The notes beneath the pieces were generated by a model that did not search any database, was not told the origin of the DNA, and saw only the letters and a list, made by a program, of their open reading frames with translations. The position numbers were made by a program, and so were the translations under genes. 64,000 nt of DNA from Alphaproteobacteria bacterium. Lineage in GTDB: Bacteria; Pseudomonadota; Alphaproteobacteria; CACIAM-22H2. The stretch is taken from assembly GCA_017308135.1 (NCBI GenBank), contig JAFKFM010000008.1:963481-1027480 (forward strand), read 5' to 3'. Positions 36,989-48,363 of the stretch are shown in pieces (position 1 is the first letter of the stretch; each line of letters begins with the position of its first letter).

Positions 36989-37246
36989 TCATCTCGGCGG
37001 CAGTTGAAGCGCGTCGCGCACCGGCAGAAGATCCGAATGCACGATCGCGAAGATGATAAGCCAGACGACTGCCGCGACGATGCTGGTCCAGATCACCTTC
37101 TTGCCCATCATCGGCTTTTCGGGGGCGCCGGTCATCTGGCCCTTCCCGCCCGGCGCCTCGGTCGGCTTCACGCCGAAAGGGAGCACGGCGAACAGCACGA
37201 TCCACCAAATCACCACATACATCGCGATGGCGGTGAACGGCGTCAT
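36989..37246 (-). CDS. DUF1467 family small membrane protein
   Basis: The 85-residue protein has two membrane helices, 'AIAMYVVIWWIVLFAVLPFG' (about 6-25) and 'IWTSIVAAVVWLIIFAIV' (about 52-69), separated by a short polar loop with 'GVKPTEAPGGKG'. This arrangement and sequence are typical of DUF1467, found in alphaproteobacteria between mce and proS. Function is unknown. The start overlaps the mce stop (ATGA, 37243-37246). Confidence 0.88.
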   Translation of the reverse strand: MTPFTAIAMYVVIWWIVLFAVLPFGVKPTEAPGGKGQMTGAPEKPMMGKKVIWTSIVAAVVWLIIFAIVHSDLLPVRDALQLPPR

Positions 37247-37647
37247 GCTTGTTCCAGCTCCACCAGCGTGCCAGCGAAATCCTTCGGGTGCAGGAACAGC
37301 ACGGGCTTGTCGTGCGCGCCGATCTTCGGCTCGCCGTCGCCCAGCACGCGCGCACCCTGCGCCTTCAAGCGGTCGCGCGCCGCCAGAATATCGTCGACCT
37401 CGTAGCAGACATGGTGCATCCCGCCCGAGGGATGGTCGGCGAGGAATTTCGCGATCGGCGATTTCTCGCCCAGCGGATGCAGCAATTCGATCTTGGTGTT
37501 GTCGAGTTCGACGAACACCGTCGTCACGCCGTGGGCGGGCAGATCGACGGGGGCCGAGACCTTGGCGCCCAAGGTCTCGCGATAGGTGCGCGATGCCGCG
37601 GCCAAATCCGGCACGACGATCGCGACATGGTTCAAACGGCCGATCAT
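37243..37647 (-). CDS. mce: Methylmalonyl-CoA epimerase
   Basis: Mce interconverts the two epimers of methylmalonyl-CoA so that propionyl-CoA carbon can enter the TCA cycle through methylmalonyl-CoA mutase. The 134-residue VOC-fold protein starts 'MIGRLNHVAIVVPDL' (metal His in LNHVA), has 'VFVELDNTKIELLHPLGE' with a Glu ligand, 'GGMHHVCYEVDD' with a His ligand, and ends 'GTLVELEQA' with the last Glu. The start at 37647 gives the standard length; the frame extends 12 codons upstream without similarity. An unusual palindromic element lies between it and rnj. Confidence 0.94.
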   Translation of the reverse strand: MIGRLNHVAIVVPDLAAASRTYRETLGAKVSAPVDLPAHGVTTVFVELDNTKIELLHPLGEKSPIAKFLADHPSGGMHHVCYEVDDILAARDRLKAQGARVLGDGEPKIGAHDKPVLFLHPKDFAGTLVELEQA

Positions 37648-37668
37648 GGGGAAGGAAATAGCACTCTC

Positions 37669-37757
37669 CGTCACCCCGGCCAAGCCGACGCGAAAGCGTC
37701 GGCGCCGAGCCGGGGCCTGGAGATCCCGGGTCTCGCGAACGCTCGCCCGGGATGACG
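37669..37757. repeat. Compound palindromic element (probably a dispersed repeat)
   Basis: An 89-bp segment bounded by CGTCA (37669-37673) and TGACG (37753-37757). Inside are a perfect hairpin GCCGACGC-GAAA-GCGTCGGC (37684-37703), flanking arms CCCCGGC/GCCGGGG, and a second pair CCCGGG...CCCGGG around TCTCGCGAACGCTCG. Sequences of this style recur between genes in many GC-rich alphaproteobacterial genomes. It fills most of the rnj-mce gap and could fold in the mRNA to stop exonucleases or terminate. No second copy is visible in this window. Confidence 0.65.
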
Positions 37758-37764
37758 CGTTTTC

Positions 37765-39417
37765 TTAAACCCGCACGACGTGGATCTGGGCGACCGGCTT
37801 CTTTCCCAGACGCTGATTGACGAGCTTGCGCACCGCGCGGCGCGCGGCTTCGGCGATCTCGTCCTCCGGCGCTTTGTCGGGCACGCGGGCGACGGCGCCG
37901 CGCACCGCCTCGATCAGGTCGTCGGCCAATTCGTCGCCCGGATCGTCGGAATCGATCAGGCCGGGGGCGGAGACTTGCGGATCGGCCATCAAACGGCCCT
38001 TGCGATCGACCACGACGGTCGCGACCACGGCGCCGTTCCACAGCAGCTTCGCCCGGCCGCGCACCACGGCGCCATCGACCGGCAGCAAGCGCCCGCCATC
38101 GACCGCCCAGCGCCCCGATTGCACATGATCGACGACCTCCGGCCCGCCGGGCAAATCCAGGCGGATGATCTGGCCGTTCTCCGGCACGATCTGGAACGGC
38201 ACCTGGCAATCGCGCGCCAAGCCGGCATGCGCCGTCATATGCAGATGTTCGCCATGCACGGGGATCGCGATGCGCGGACGGATCCATTGATACATCGCCG
38301 CCAATTCATCGCGGCACGGATGGCCCGAGACATGGATCGGCGCATCGCGATCGGTGATGACCTTCACGCCCAGGCGCATCAATTGGTTCTGCATCCGGCC
38401 CACGGCACGGTCGTTGCCGGGAATGGTGCGCGAGGAGAACAAGACCCAGTCGTCCTCCTCCAGCACGATATGCGGATGATCGTCGGCCGCGATGCGCGAC
38501 AAGGCCGCGCGCGGCTCGCCTTGCGAGCCCGTGCAGATCAGCGCGATCCGGTCGCGCGGCACGTAACCCGCGTCGGTCTCGGTCATGAAGGGCGGCAAAT
38601 CGGCGAGATAGCCGTTCTCGCGCGCACTCTCATAGATGCGCCACAGCGAGCGGCCGACCAGCGCCACTTCGCGCCCCGCCGCCCGCGCGGCGCGCGCGAT
38701 ACTTTCGACCCGCGCGACGTTGGACGCGAAACACGCGATCGCCACGCGCTGCGGGGCGGCGGCGATCTGTTTCACGAGTTCGTCGTAGACCGAACCTTCG
38801 GAGCCTGACTCGCCGTCCTTGATCGCGTTGGTGGAATCGCCGACCAGCGCCAACACGCCTTCGTCGCCCACGCGGCGATAGGCGTCGGCATCGGTCACCG
38901 GGCCGATCAGCGGCTCGGCATCGAGCTTCCAATCGCCGGTATGCAACACCGTGCCCGCCGGCGTGCGTATCGCCAGCGCGTTCGGCTCCAGGCAGGAATG
39001 GGTGATGTGGATGAGTTCGACGTCGAAATCGCCGATCTGCAGACGCGCGCCCTGCTCGATCACATGGATCGGCACTTGGTTGGCGAAATCGGTCTCCGCC
39101 AGTTTGCGCTTCAGGAACGACGCGGTGAAGCCCGTGGCGTAGATCGGGCAGCGCAACAGCGGCCACAGATACGGGACCGCACCCAGATGGTCCTCATGCG
39201 CGTGGGTCAGCACGAGGCCGAGCAGATCGTCGCGGTTCTCGGCGATGAAGCTGGGATCGGGCGTGATGACGTCGATGCCCGGCATCGTGTCGTCGCCGAA
39301 GGTGACGCCGAGATCGACCATCAACCACTTTCCGCCATAGCGGTAGAGGTTGAGATTCATCCCGATCTCGCCGGAGCCGCCGAGCGGCAGAAAATAAAGC
39401 CCCTTGTCCACGCTCAT
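37765..39417 (-). CDS. rnj: Ribonuclease J
   Basis: RNase J is a metallo-beta-lactamase-fold 5'-exonuclease and endonuclease for rRNA maturation and mRNA decay. The 550-residue protein shows 'MVDLGVTFGDD', the metal motif 'THAHEDH' (71-77; His72, His74, Asp76, His77), 'HTGDWKLD', the beta-CASP domain ('ICTGSQGEPRAALSRIA', 'LFSSRTIPGN'), and 'IPVHGEHLHMTAHAGLA' before a C-terminal domain. The start at 39417 overlaps the coaX stop (ATGA); the longer frame runs into coaX. Alphaproteobacteria often have both RNase J and RNase E. Confidence 0.95.
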   Translation of the reverse strand: MSVDKGLYFLPLGGSGEIGMNLNLYRYGGKWLMVDLGVTFGDDTMPGIDVITPDPSFIAENRDDLLGLVLTHAHEDHLGAVPYLWPLLRCPIYATGFTASFLKRKLAETDFANQVPIHVIEQGARLQIGDFDVELIHITHSCLEPNALAIRTPAGTVLHTGDWKLDAEPLIGPVTDADAYRRVGDEGVLALVGDSTNAIKDGESGSEGSVYDELVKQIAAAPQRVAIACFASNVARVESIARAARAAGREVALVGRSLWRIYESARENGYLADLPPFMTETDAGYVPRDRIALICTGSQGEPRAALSRIAADDHPHIVLEEDDWVLFSSRTIPGNDRAVGRMQNQLMRLGVKVITDRDAPIHVSGHPCRDELAAMYQWIRPRIAIPVHGEHLHMTAHAGLARDCQVPFQIVPENGQIIRLDLPGGPEVVDHVQSGRWAVDGGRLLPVDGAVVRGRAKLLWNGAVVATVVVDRKGRLMADPQVSAPGLIDSDDPGDELADDLIEAVRGAVARVPDKAPEDEIAEAARRAVRKLVNQRLGKKPVAQIHVVRV

Positions 39418-40193
39418 CGGTTCAATCTGTGGATATCGACCAGACCTTTCAAGGTCAGATCGGGATCGACATGGGCGAGAAGCTTGGTGTGCTCGGCGAT
39501 AATGGAGATAAGGCCGCCCGTGCCGATGAAGGTCGGCGTGCCGCCCAGTTCCTCGGCGATGCGTGTACCAATGCCCTCGATCAGGCCGACATAGCCCCAG
39601 AAAATGCCCGACTGCATCGCCGTCACGGTCGACGTGCCGATGGTGCGCGCGGGGCGTCGGATTTCGATGCGCGGCAATTTCGCCGCCCCCATATAGAGGG
39701 CTTCGAAAGCGAGATTGATGCCGGGGCTGATCGTGCCGCCGCAGTAATTGCCGGCCGCATCCAGCACGTCGAATGTCGTGGCGGTGCCGAGATCGACGAC
39801 GACGCCCGGCACTTTGTAGCGCGTGCGCGCCCCCACCGCGTTGGCGATGCGGTCGGCCCCCGCCTCCTCCGGCCGGTCGATGCGGATCTCCAGGCCGTAT
39901 TTCAGGCCCTTCTCGCCGACGATGACGGGTTCCGCCTTCGCGTAGCGGCGGCAGAAGTCGCGCAGATTGAACATCGCCTGCGGCACGACGTTCGACACGA
40001 CCACGCCCTCGATCTGCGCGAGCGTCATCGATTGCAGCGCCATCAGATGCGTGAGCCACACCGCATATTCGTCGGCGGTGCGTTTCGGATCGGTCGAGAT
40101 GCGCCACGAGGCGCGCTTCTCGCCCGTCGCGTAATCGAACGCACCGAACACGGTGTTGGTGTTGTTGGAGTTGATGACGAGCAGCATGGTCAT
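39414..40193 (-). CDS. coaX: Type III pantothenate kinase
   Basis: CoaX phosphorylates pantothenate, the first step of coenzyme A synthesis. The 259-residue ASKHA-fold protein has 'GADRIANAVGA' (catalytic Asp) and 'VVVDLGTATTFDVLD' and 'GGTISPGINLAFEALY' intact. The first phosphate motif, usually D-x-G-N-T, reads 'INSNNTNTVFG', with Asn in place of Asp and Asn in place of Gly. I think such forms occur in relatives, but it is a departure from characterised enzymes. The ATG at 40193 overlaps the birA stop; an internal ATG at 40187 is the alternative. Confidence 0.92.
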   Translation of the reverse strand: MTMLLVINSNNTNTVFGAFDYATGEKRASWRISTDPKRTADEYAVWLTHLMALQSMTLAQIEGVVVSNVVPQAMFNLRDFCRRYAKAEPVIVGEKGLKYGLEIRIDRPEEAGADRIANAVGARTRYKVPGVVVDLGTATTFDVLDAAGNYCGGTISPGINLAFEALYMGAAKLPRIEIRRPARTIGTSTVTAMQSGIFWGYVGLIEGIGTRIAEELGGTPTFIGTGGLISIIAEHTKLLAHVDPDLTLKGLVDIHRLNR

Positions 40194-40942
40194 CCGATCC
40201 CGGGTAAATGGACGTCGCCCGCCGTGACGATACGCCGCCCGGCGGCGGTGTCGAGCAACAACTCGCCCCCCGGACCCAATTCGGCGAACACGCCGCTCAG
40301 CGTGGTGTCCGGCAAACGCACTTCGATCGCTTGGCCCAAACGCGCGGCAAGGGCGAGCCACGCCTCCCGGATGGGCGCGAAGCCTTCATCCGACCAGCGG
40401 CGATACCAGAGCAGGAAATGCCGCGCGAAAGCTTCGAGCGCCGCTTCGACCGGGGCCGCATTGTGCAGCGACGTGGCGGGGTAGCGCGTTTCGGCGGGCG
40501 AGGACGCCAGATTGATGCCCACGCCCAGGATCAAATAGGCAAGGCCGTCGCCGCCGCTTTCGGCTTCGAGCAGCACGCCCGAGATTTTGCGCCCGCCGAC
40601 CAGCACGTCGTTGGGCCATTTATACTCGATGTCTTGCGCGCCCAATTCGGCGACCGTCTCGCCGACCGCGACGCAGGCAACGAAGGAAAGCTGTGCGGCG
40701 GTTGCGGCTTTCGCGTTGGGCCGCAGGACCAGCGAAAGATAGAGATTGCCACGCGGGCTGGCCCAGGTGCGGCCTTGGCGGCCCCTGCCCGCCGTTTGCT
40801 CGCGCGCCCAGACGAGCGTGAGATCGGCGGCACCGCCCTGCGCCAACGCCTTGGCTTCGTCGTTGGTCGAGCCGACGCTGTCATGCGCCGCCAGAAGGAA
40901 TTCCGGCGGCAAGCGCATACGATCGGCAACCGGCGCGATCAA
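40190..40942 (-). CDS. birA: Biotin--[acetyl-CoA-carboxylase] ligase
   Basis: BirA activates biotin with ATP and attaches it to carboxylase lysines. The 250-residue protein is the short form without an N-terminal repressor HTH. It has the nucleotide and biotin loop 'GRGRQGRTWASPRGNLYLS', 'YKWPNDVLVGGRKISGVLLE' with the conserved Lys-Trp-Pro-Asn-Asp, 'LGVGINLASSP' and the C-terminal SH3-like domain. It starts within the nuoN stop (ATGA, 40939-40942), so complex I transcription seems to run on into this gene. Confidence 0.95.
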   Translation of the reverse strand: MIAPVADRMRLPPEFLLAAHDSVGSTNDEAKALAQGGAADLTLVWAREQTAGRGRQGRTWASPRGNLYLSLVLRPNAKAATAAQLSFVACVAVGETVAELGAQDIEYKWPNDVLVGGRKISGVLLEAESGGDGLAYLILGVGINLASSPAETRYPATSLHNAAPVEAALEAFARHFLLWYRRWSDEGFAPIREAWLALAARLGQAIEVRLPDTTLSGVFAELGPGGELLLDTAAGRRIVTAGDVHLPGIG

Positions 40943-42384
40943 CCGCCGAACAGCGACGCGGCGGCGGTGGTCGCGGCCGCGACCAGCGGACCGGGCAGCA
41001 GGAAGAACAGCAGCGTGAAGACCGACGAAACCGCCAGCACCGCCGCCGGGCCATTGCCTTCGGCCGCGTCGAAGGCGGGTACGGGCTCGTCGAAATACAT
41101 GATCTTGACGATGCGCAGGTAATAGAAGGCGCCCACGACCGAGGCGAGCACGCCGATCACGGCGAGCAGATAGAGGCCCGCCGACACCGCCGCGAGGAAG
41201 ACATAGAGCTTGCCGAAGAACCCGGCGAGCGGCGGGATTCCGGCCATCGAGAACATCGCGATGCCAAGCCCGCCCGCCAGCATCGGCCGCGTGCGCGCGA
41301 GACCGGCGAGATCGCCGATCGTTTCGACCATCTTGCCGTCGCGCTTCATCGACAGGATCACGGCGAAGGCGCCGAGATTCATCACGACGTAGATCGCCAT
41401 ATAGACCAGCACGCCGCGCACGCCGGTTTCGTCGCCGGCGGCGAGACCGACCAGCGCGTAGCCGACATGGCCGATGGAGCTATAGGCCATCAGGCGCTTG
41501 ATGCTAGTCTGCGCGATGGCGGCGAAGCTGCCGATCAGCATCGACAGGATCGCGACGAAGACGACAATTTGCCGCCAATCGCCGACCAGGGAGCCCAGCG
41601 GCTCGACCAGCACGCGCACCAGCAGCGCCATCGCGGCGAGCTTCGGGGCGGCGGCGAAGAACGCCGTGACGGGCGTCGGCGCGCCTTCGTAGACGTCGGG
41701 CGTCCACATATGGAACGGGGCCGCCGACACCTTGAAGGCCAACGCGGCCGAGACGAACACGATGCCGAACACCACACCGATCGGAGCCCCCCCCGAATGG
41801 TCGGTCATCACGCCGGCGATGGTTTCGAAATTCGTGGCGCCCGAGAAGCCGTAGATCAGCGACGAACCGTAGAGCAGCATCCCCGACGACAGCGCGCCGA
41901 GCACGAAATACTTCAAGCCCGCTTCGGTCGCGCGCGGGGAATCGCGGCGGATCGAGGCCAGCACGTAAAGCGACAGCGACTGCAGTTCGAGGCCGAGATA
42001 GAGCGAGATGAGGTCGTTCGCCGACACCATCATCGACATGCCCAGGGCCGCGAAGATCGTCAGCACCGGATATTCGAAGCGCGCGAAGCCTTCGCGGCGG
42101 TTGTAGTCGTCCGACAGGACCAGGGCAGCCGCCGTCGCCAGGAAGATTACGACCTTCGCGAAGCCGGAAAACGCGTCGGCCACGAACATGCCCGACATCA
42201 ACGTCGTGCGGTCGGGCGCTTGCGTGGCGGCCGCGAGAGCCGCGACCAGCAACGAAGCGATGGCGAGCACGTTCACGTTGCGCGTCGGATCGCCCTTCGA
42301 GAACGCGCCGACCATCAACAGCGTCAGGCCCGAGACGGCGAGGATCAGCTCGGGCAACAGCGGAGCGAGTGCGAAGTCGGTCAT
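40939..42384 (-). CDS. nuoN: NADH-quinone oxidoreductase subunit N
   Basis: One of the three antiporter-like proton-pumping subunits of complex I. The 481-residue protein has about 14 membrane helices; '[20 protein letters not shown]' (starting from [11 protein letters not shown]) carries the conserved Glu of helix 5, '[20 protein letters not shown]' the conserved Lys and the broken helix 7, and '[19 protein letters not shown]' the next Lys region. It overlaps nuoM and birA by ATGA on each side. Confidence 0.96.
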   Translation of the reverse strand: MTDFALAPLLPELILAVSGLTLLMVGAFSKGDPTRNVNVLAIASLLVAALAAATQAPDRTTLMSGMFVADAFSGFAKVVIFLATAAALVLSDDYNRREGFARFEYPVLTIFAALGMSMMVSANDLISLYLGLELQSLSLYVLASIRRDSPRATEAGLKYFVLGALSSGMLLYGSSLIYGFSGATNFETIAGVMTDHSGGAPIGVVFGIVFVSAALAFKVSAAPFHMWTPDVYEGAPTPVTAFFAAAPKLAAMALLVRVLVEPLGSLVGDWRQIVVFVAILSMLIGSFAAIAQTSIKRLMAYSSIGHVGYALVGLAAGDETGVRGVLVYMAIYVVMNLGAFAVILSMKRDGKMVETIGDLAGLARTRPMLAGGLGIAMFSMAGIPPLAGFFGKLYVFLAAVSAGLYLLAVIGVLASVVGAFYYLRIVKIMYFDEPVPAFDAAEGNGPAAVLAVSSVFTLLFFLLPGPLVAAATTAAASLFGG

Positions 42385-43925
42385 CGGGCGTTCTCCGCCG
42401 GCACTTGTGCTTGCGTCGGCGCTTGGGTGTCGGCGTGGTTATGCGTGCCGCGATCGGCCTCGTAGCGATCGACGACCGATTGGATCGTCGTCCCCATCAT
42501 GTCGAGCACGGGCTTGGGCTGGATGCCGAGCCACAACGTGGCAACGATCAGCGGCGCGAAGATCAGCTTCTCGCGCCAGTCGAGATCCAGCATGTCCTTG
42601 AGGTCGTCGCGCACCAGCTTGCCGAAGATCACGCGGCGATAGAGATAGAGCATATAGGCCGCCCCCAGGATCACGCCGGTCGCGGCCAACGCCGCGGCCC
42701 AGGTCGAGGCCTGATAGGTGCCGGTCAGCACCAGGATTTCGCCCACGAACCCGGCCGTGCCCGGCAAGCCGACCGCACCCATGGTGAACACCATGAACAC
42801 GGCCGCGTAGACCGGCATGCGATGGACGAGGCCGCCGTAACGCTTGATCTCGCGCGTGTGAAGGCGGTCATAGACGACGCCCACGCACAAGAACAAGGCG
42901 CCCGAGACCACGCCATGCGCGATCATCTGGAACATCGCCCCTTCGACGCCTTGGCGGTTGCCCGCGAACAGGCCCAAAGTCACGAAGCCCATATGGGCGA
43001 CCGACGAATAGGCGATCAGCTTCTTCATGTCTTCCTGCACCAGCGCGACGAGCGAGGTGTAGATGACCGCGACGATCGACAGGGTGAATACCAGCGGCGT
43101 GAAATAGGCGCTCGCCTCCGGGAACATCGGCAGCGAGAAGCGGATCATGCCGTAGCCGCCCATCTTCAACAGCACGCCGGCCAGGATGACCGAGCCCGCC
43201 GTCGGCGCTTCCACATGCGCGTCGGGCAGCCAGGTGTGGACGGGCCACATCGGCACCTTCACCGCGAAGGACGCGAAGAAGGCGAGCCACAGCCACATCT
43301 GCATCTGGCGCGGGAAGTCGTAGTCGAACAGCTCGACGATGTTCGTCGTCTCGGTCTGCCAATACATCGCTAGCATCGCGATCAGCATCAGCACCGAGCC
43401 GAGCAGCGTGTAGAGGAAGAACTTGAACGCCGAGTAGACGCGGCGCGCCCCGCCCCACACGCCGATGATCAGGAACATCGGGATCAGGACGGCTTCGAAG
43501 AAGACGTAGAACAGCACCATGTCGAGCGCGATGAAGGTGCCGACCATGAAGGTTTCCAGCACCAGGAACGCGATCATGTATTCGCGCACGCGCTTTTCGA
43601 CGTGCCAGGACGCCGCGATGCACAGCGGCGTCAGGAACGTCGACAGCAGCACGAAGGGGGCCGAAATCCCATCGACGCCGACGTGATAGCCGATCCCGTA
43701 GCCGGGGATCCACACATGGCGCTCGACGAATTGGAATTCCGCCGTCCCGCGATCGAAGCCGAACCAGATCGGCAGCGACAGCACGAACACGACGAGCGAG
43801 GTCCACAGCGCCGCCCAGCGTGCGTTGCGGGCGACCGCTTCCTCGGTGCCGTTGAGCAGCAGGATGAACAGCGCCCCGGCCAGCGGCAGGAACGCGACGA
43901 GGGAAAGGATGGGCCAGTCGGTCAT
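42381..43925 (-). CDS. nuoM: NADH-quinone oxidoreductase subunit M
   Basis: Antiporter-like membrane subunit of complex I, 514 residues with about 14 helices. '[20 protein letters not shown]' holds the conserved helix-5 Glu, '[20 protein letters not shown]' the broken helix 7 and Lys, and '[19 protein letters not shown]' the following Lys. The C-terminus is polar and His rich ('[14 protein letters not shown]'), a modest extension. It follows nuoL by 4 bp and overlaps nuoN by four. Confidence 0.96.
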   Translation of the reverse strand: MTDWPILSLVAFLPLAGALFILLLNGTEEAVARNARWAALWTSLVVFVLSLPIWFGFDRGTAEFQFVERHVWIPGYGIGYHVGVDGISAPFVLLSTFLTPLCIAASWHVEKRVREYMIAFLVLETFMVGTFIALDMVLFYVFFEAVLIPMFLIIGVWGGARRVYSAFKFFLYTLLGSVLMLIAMLAMYWQTETTNIVELFDYDFPRQMQMWLWLAFFASFAVKVPMWPVHTWLPDAHVEAPTAGSVILAGVLLKMGGYGMIRFSLPMFPEASAYFTPLVFTLSIVAVIYTSLVALVQEDMKKLIAYSSVAHMGFVTLGLFAGNRQGVEGAMFQMIAHGVVSGALFLCVGVVYDRLHTREIKRYGGLVHRMPVYAAVFMVFTMGAVGLPGTAGFVGEILVLTGTYQASTWAAALAATGVILGAAYMLYLYRRVIFGKLVRDDLKDMLDLDWREKLIFAPLIVATLWLGIQPKPVLDMMGTTIQSVVDRYEADRGTHNHADTQAPTQAQVPAENAR

Positions 43926-43929
43926 GATC

Positions 43930-45891
<1,962 letters not shown>

Positions 45892-45899
45892 GGCCCGGA

Positions 45900-46208
45900 T
45901 CAGCCCTTCATCATGTTGATGTCGTCGACCTCGATCGTCCCGCGATTGCGGAAATAGACGACGAGGATCGCGAGCCCGATGGCGGCTTCGGCGGCCGCGA
46001 CGGTCAGCACGAACAGCGCGAAGACCTGGCCGACCAGGTCGCCCAAATGGGTCGAGAACGCGACGAAGTTTATGTTCACCGCAAGCAGCATCAATTCGAT
46101 CGACATAAGAATGACGATCACGTTCTTCCGGTTGAGGAAGATGCCGACGACGCCGAGCGTGAACAGGATCGCCGCGACGGCGAGGTAATGCGCGAGACCG
46201 ATGGCCAT
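45900..46208 (-). CDS. nuoK: NADH-quinone oxidoreductase subunit K
   Basis: Small three-helix membrane subunit of complex I, 102 residues, normal length 100. The conserved Glu residues for proton transfer lie in '[20 protein letters not shown]' and '[20 protein letters not shown]'. It begins in the nuoJ stop (shared base at 46208, TGATG). The longer open frame upstream is a shadow of nuoJ. Confidence 0.97.
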   Translation of the reverse strand: MAIGLAHYLAVAAILFTLGVVGIFLNRKNVIVILMSIELMLLAVNINFVAFSTHLGDLVGQVFALFVLTVAAAEAAIGLAILVVYFRNRGTIEVDDINMMKG

Positions 46209-46825
46209 CAGACGTCGACCCCCTTGCGGCTTTCGACCGAGACGACGGCGACACCTTCGGCGCGCGTGCGCGCAACCTGGCGGGCGATCGACTGGCGCTT
46301 CACGCCCTCGCGCTCGCGCAAAGTGAGGACGATCGCCCCCACCATCGCGACGAGCAGCACGAGGCCCGAAGCCTGGAACACGTAGACGTAATCGTCGTAG
46401 AGCACGAGGCCGAGCGCCTTCGTGTTGTGGATCTGCGAAGGATCGGGGATCGGCAGCGCCATCGCTTCGGGCAACGCGGGCGACACGGTCCAAGCGCCGA
46501 AGACGAGGATGAGTTCGGCCACAAGCACAAGGCCGATCGCCGCCCCGATGGGCAGGTAATTCGCGAAGCCGCTGCGCAGCTTGGCGAAGTCCACGTCCAG
46601 CATCATGACGACGAACATGAACAGCACCGCGACCGCGCCGACATAGACGACGACCAGCAGCATCGCGAGGAATTCCGCACCCATCAGCACGAACAAGCCG
46701 GCCGCGTTGAAGAAGCACAGGATCAGGAACAGGACCGAGTGGACCGGGTTGCGCGCGACCACGACCATGGTGGCGCCGCCGATCAACACGGCCGAGAACA
46801 GGTAGAAGACGATGGTCTGGAGCAT
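46208..46825 (-). CDS. nuoJ: NADH-quinone oxidoreductase subunit J
   Basis: Membrane subunit J of complex I, 205 residues with five helices; '[20 protein letters not shown]' holds the conserved Tyr and Gly of the pi-bulge helix 3. A C-terminal tail of about 40 polar residues follows the last helix. It lies 10 bp after nuoI and shares a base with nuoK. Confidence 0.97.
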   Translation of the reverse strand: MLQTIVFYLFSAVLIGGATMVVVARNPVHSVLFLILCFFNAAGLFVLMGAEFLAMLLVVVYVGAVAVLFMFVVMMLDVDFAKLRSGFANYLPIGAAIGLVLVAELILVFGAWTVSPALPEAMALPIPDPSQIHNTKALGLVLYDDYVYVFQASGLVLLVAMVGAIVLTLREREGVKRQSIARQVARTRAEGVAVVSVESRKGVDV

Positions 46826-46835
46826 CCCCTCGCCC

Positions 46836-47327
46836 TCAACGATACGGCGCGTCGGCCGCGAGATTGGCCGCGATCTCGGCCTCCCAGCGGTCGCCGTTCG
46901 CCAGCAATTTGGCTTTGTTGTACATCAGCTCTTCGCGCGTTTCGGTCGCGAACTCGAAATTCGGACCTTCGACGATCGCGTCCACCGGGCAGGCTTCCTG
47001 GCAGAAGCCGCAATAGATGCATTTCGTCATGTCGATGTCGTAGCGCGTCGTGCGGCGGCTGCCGTCGTCGCGCGGCTCGGCCTCGATCGTGATCGCCTGG
47101 GCGGGGCACACGGCCTCGCACAGCTTGCACGCGATGCAGCGTTCTTCGCCCGAGGCGTAGCGGCGCAGCGCATGCTCGCCGCGGAAACGCGGCGAGATCG
47201 GGCCCTTCTCGTAGGGGTAGTTCATCGTCACGGTCGGCTTGAAGAAATACTTCAAGGTCAGCGCCATGCCCGTGACGAGTTCGGACAGGAGCAGCGATTT
47301 CGCGGCGCGGTCGAGGCCGGTGGCCAT
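46836..47327 (-). CDS. nuoI: NADH-quinone oxidoreductase subunit I
   Basis: Iron-sulfur subunit of the Q module, carrying clusters N6a and N6b. The 163-residue protein has the two ferredoxin motifs '[12 protein letters not shown]' and '[12 protein letters not shown]', and an amphipathic N-terminal helix that lies on the membrane. The ATG at 47327 follows GGGGAG; an in-frame ATG at 47342 (Met-Gly-Arg-Asn-Thr-Met) lies only 4 bp from nuoH and has no ribosome site. Confidence 0.97.
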   Translation of the reverse strand: MATGLDRAAKSLLLSELVTGMALTLKYFFKPTVTMNYPYEKGPISPRFRGEHALRRYASGEERCIACKLCEAVCPAQAITIEAEPRDDGSRRTTRYDIDMTKCIYCGFCQEACPVDAIVEGPNFEFATETREELMYNKAKLLANGDRWEAEIAANLAADAPYR

Positions 47328-47346
47328 TGTGTTTCTCCCCATCCCC

Positions 47347-48363
47347 TCAGCGCGGGACCCAGCCGGTGGCCATCAGCACGCCGGCGGTCAAGACCACCCA
47401 GAACAGCGAGAACGGCAGGAACACTTTCCAACCGAGACGCATGAGCTGGTCGTAGCGGTAGCGCGGCATCGTCGCGCGCACCCACAGGAACACGAACAGG
47501 CAGAACGCGACTTTCAGCGCGAACCAGATCGGGCCCGGCACCCAGTTGAAGGGCGCGATATCGACCGGCGGCAGCCAGCCGCCCAGGAACAGGATCGAGG
47601 TCATCCCGCTCATCAGGATCATCGCCGCGTATTCGCCCAGGAAGAACAGCGCGAAGCTCATCGACGAATACTCGACGAAATAGCCGGCGACGATTTCGGA
47701 CTCGCCTTCGGGCAAGTCGAAGGGCGAGCGGTTCGTTTCCGCCAAAGCCGAGATGAAAAAGATGACGAACATCGGGAACAGCGGCACGGCGAACCACATG
47801 TTCTTCTGCGCCATCACGATGTCGGTCAGGTTCAGCGAACCGACGCAGAGCAGCACGGTGATGATGACAAAGCCGATCGAGACTTCGTAGGACACCATCT
47901 GCGCCGCCGAGCGCATGGCGCCCAGGAACGCGTATTTCGAGTTCGACGCCCAGCCGGCCATGATGATGCCGTAGACGCCCAGCGACGAAATCGCGAAGAG
48001 ATAGAGGATGCCGACGTTCAGATCGGACAGCACGATCCCGTAATCGAACGGGATCACCGCCCAGGCGACGAGGCTGAGCAGGAACGTCACCATCGGCGCC
48101 ATCATGAACACGAACCGGTTGGCGCCGGTCGGCACGATGGTTTCCTTGAGCAGCAGCTTCAGGCCATCGGCGAAAGGCTGCAACAGGCCGAAGGGCCCGA
48201 CGACGTTCGGGCCTTTGCGCAGCTGCATGGCGCCGATGACCTTACGCTCGGCGAGCGTCAGGAAGGCGACGGCCACGAGCAGCGGCACCACGATCGCGAG
48301 GATCTTCGCGATGATGATGGCGCCGGGGACGATCACGCCCCAGAGGAGATCGTTCTCAGCCAT
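47347..48363 (-). CDS. nuoH: NADH-quinone oxidoreductase subunit H
   Basis: The membrane subunit that joins the Q-binding cavity to the proton pumps. The 338-residue protein has about eight helices, with '[20 protein letters not shown]' near residue 33 (the loop at the quinone site) and '[20 protein letters not shown]' (the acidic loop with conserved Glu residues). Its start overlaps the end of nuoG by 8 bp. Confidence 0.97.
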   Translation of the reverse strand: MAENDLLWGVIVPGAIIIAKILAIVVPLLVAVAFLTLAERKVIGAMQLRKGPNVVGPFGLLQPFADGLKLLLKETIVPTGANRFVFMMAPMVTFLLSLVAWAVIPFDYGIVLSDLNVGILYLFAISSLGVYGIIMAGWASNSKYAFLGAMRSAAQMVSYEVSIGFVIITVLLCVGSLNLTDIVMAQKNMWFAVPLFPMFVIFFISALAETNRSPFDLPEGESEIVAGYFVEYSSMSFALFFLGEYAAMILMSGMTSILFLGGWLPPVDIAPFNWVPGPIWFALKVAFCLFVFLWVRATMPRYRYDQLMRLGWKVFLPFSLFWVVLTAGVLMATGWVPR

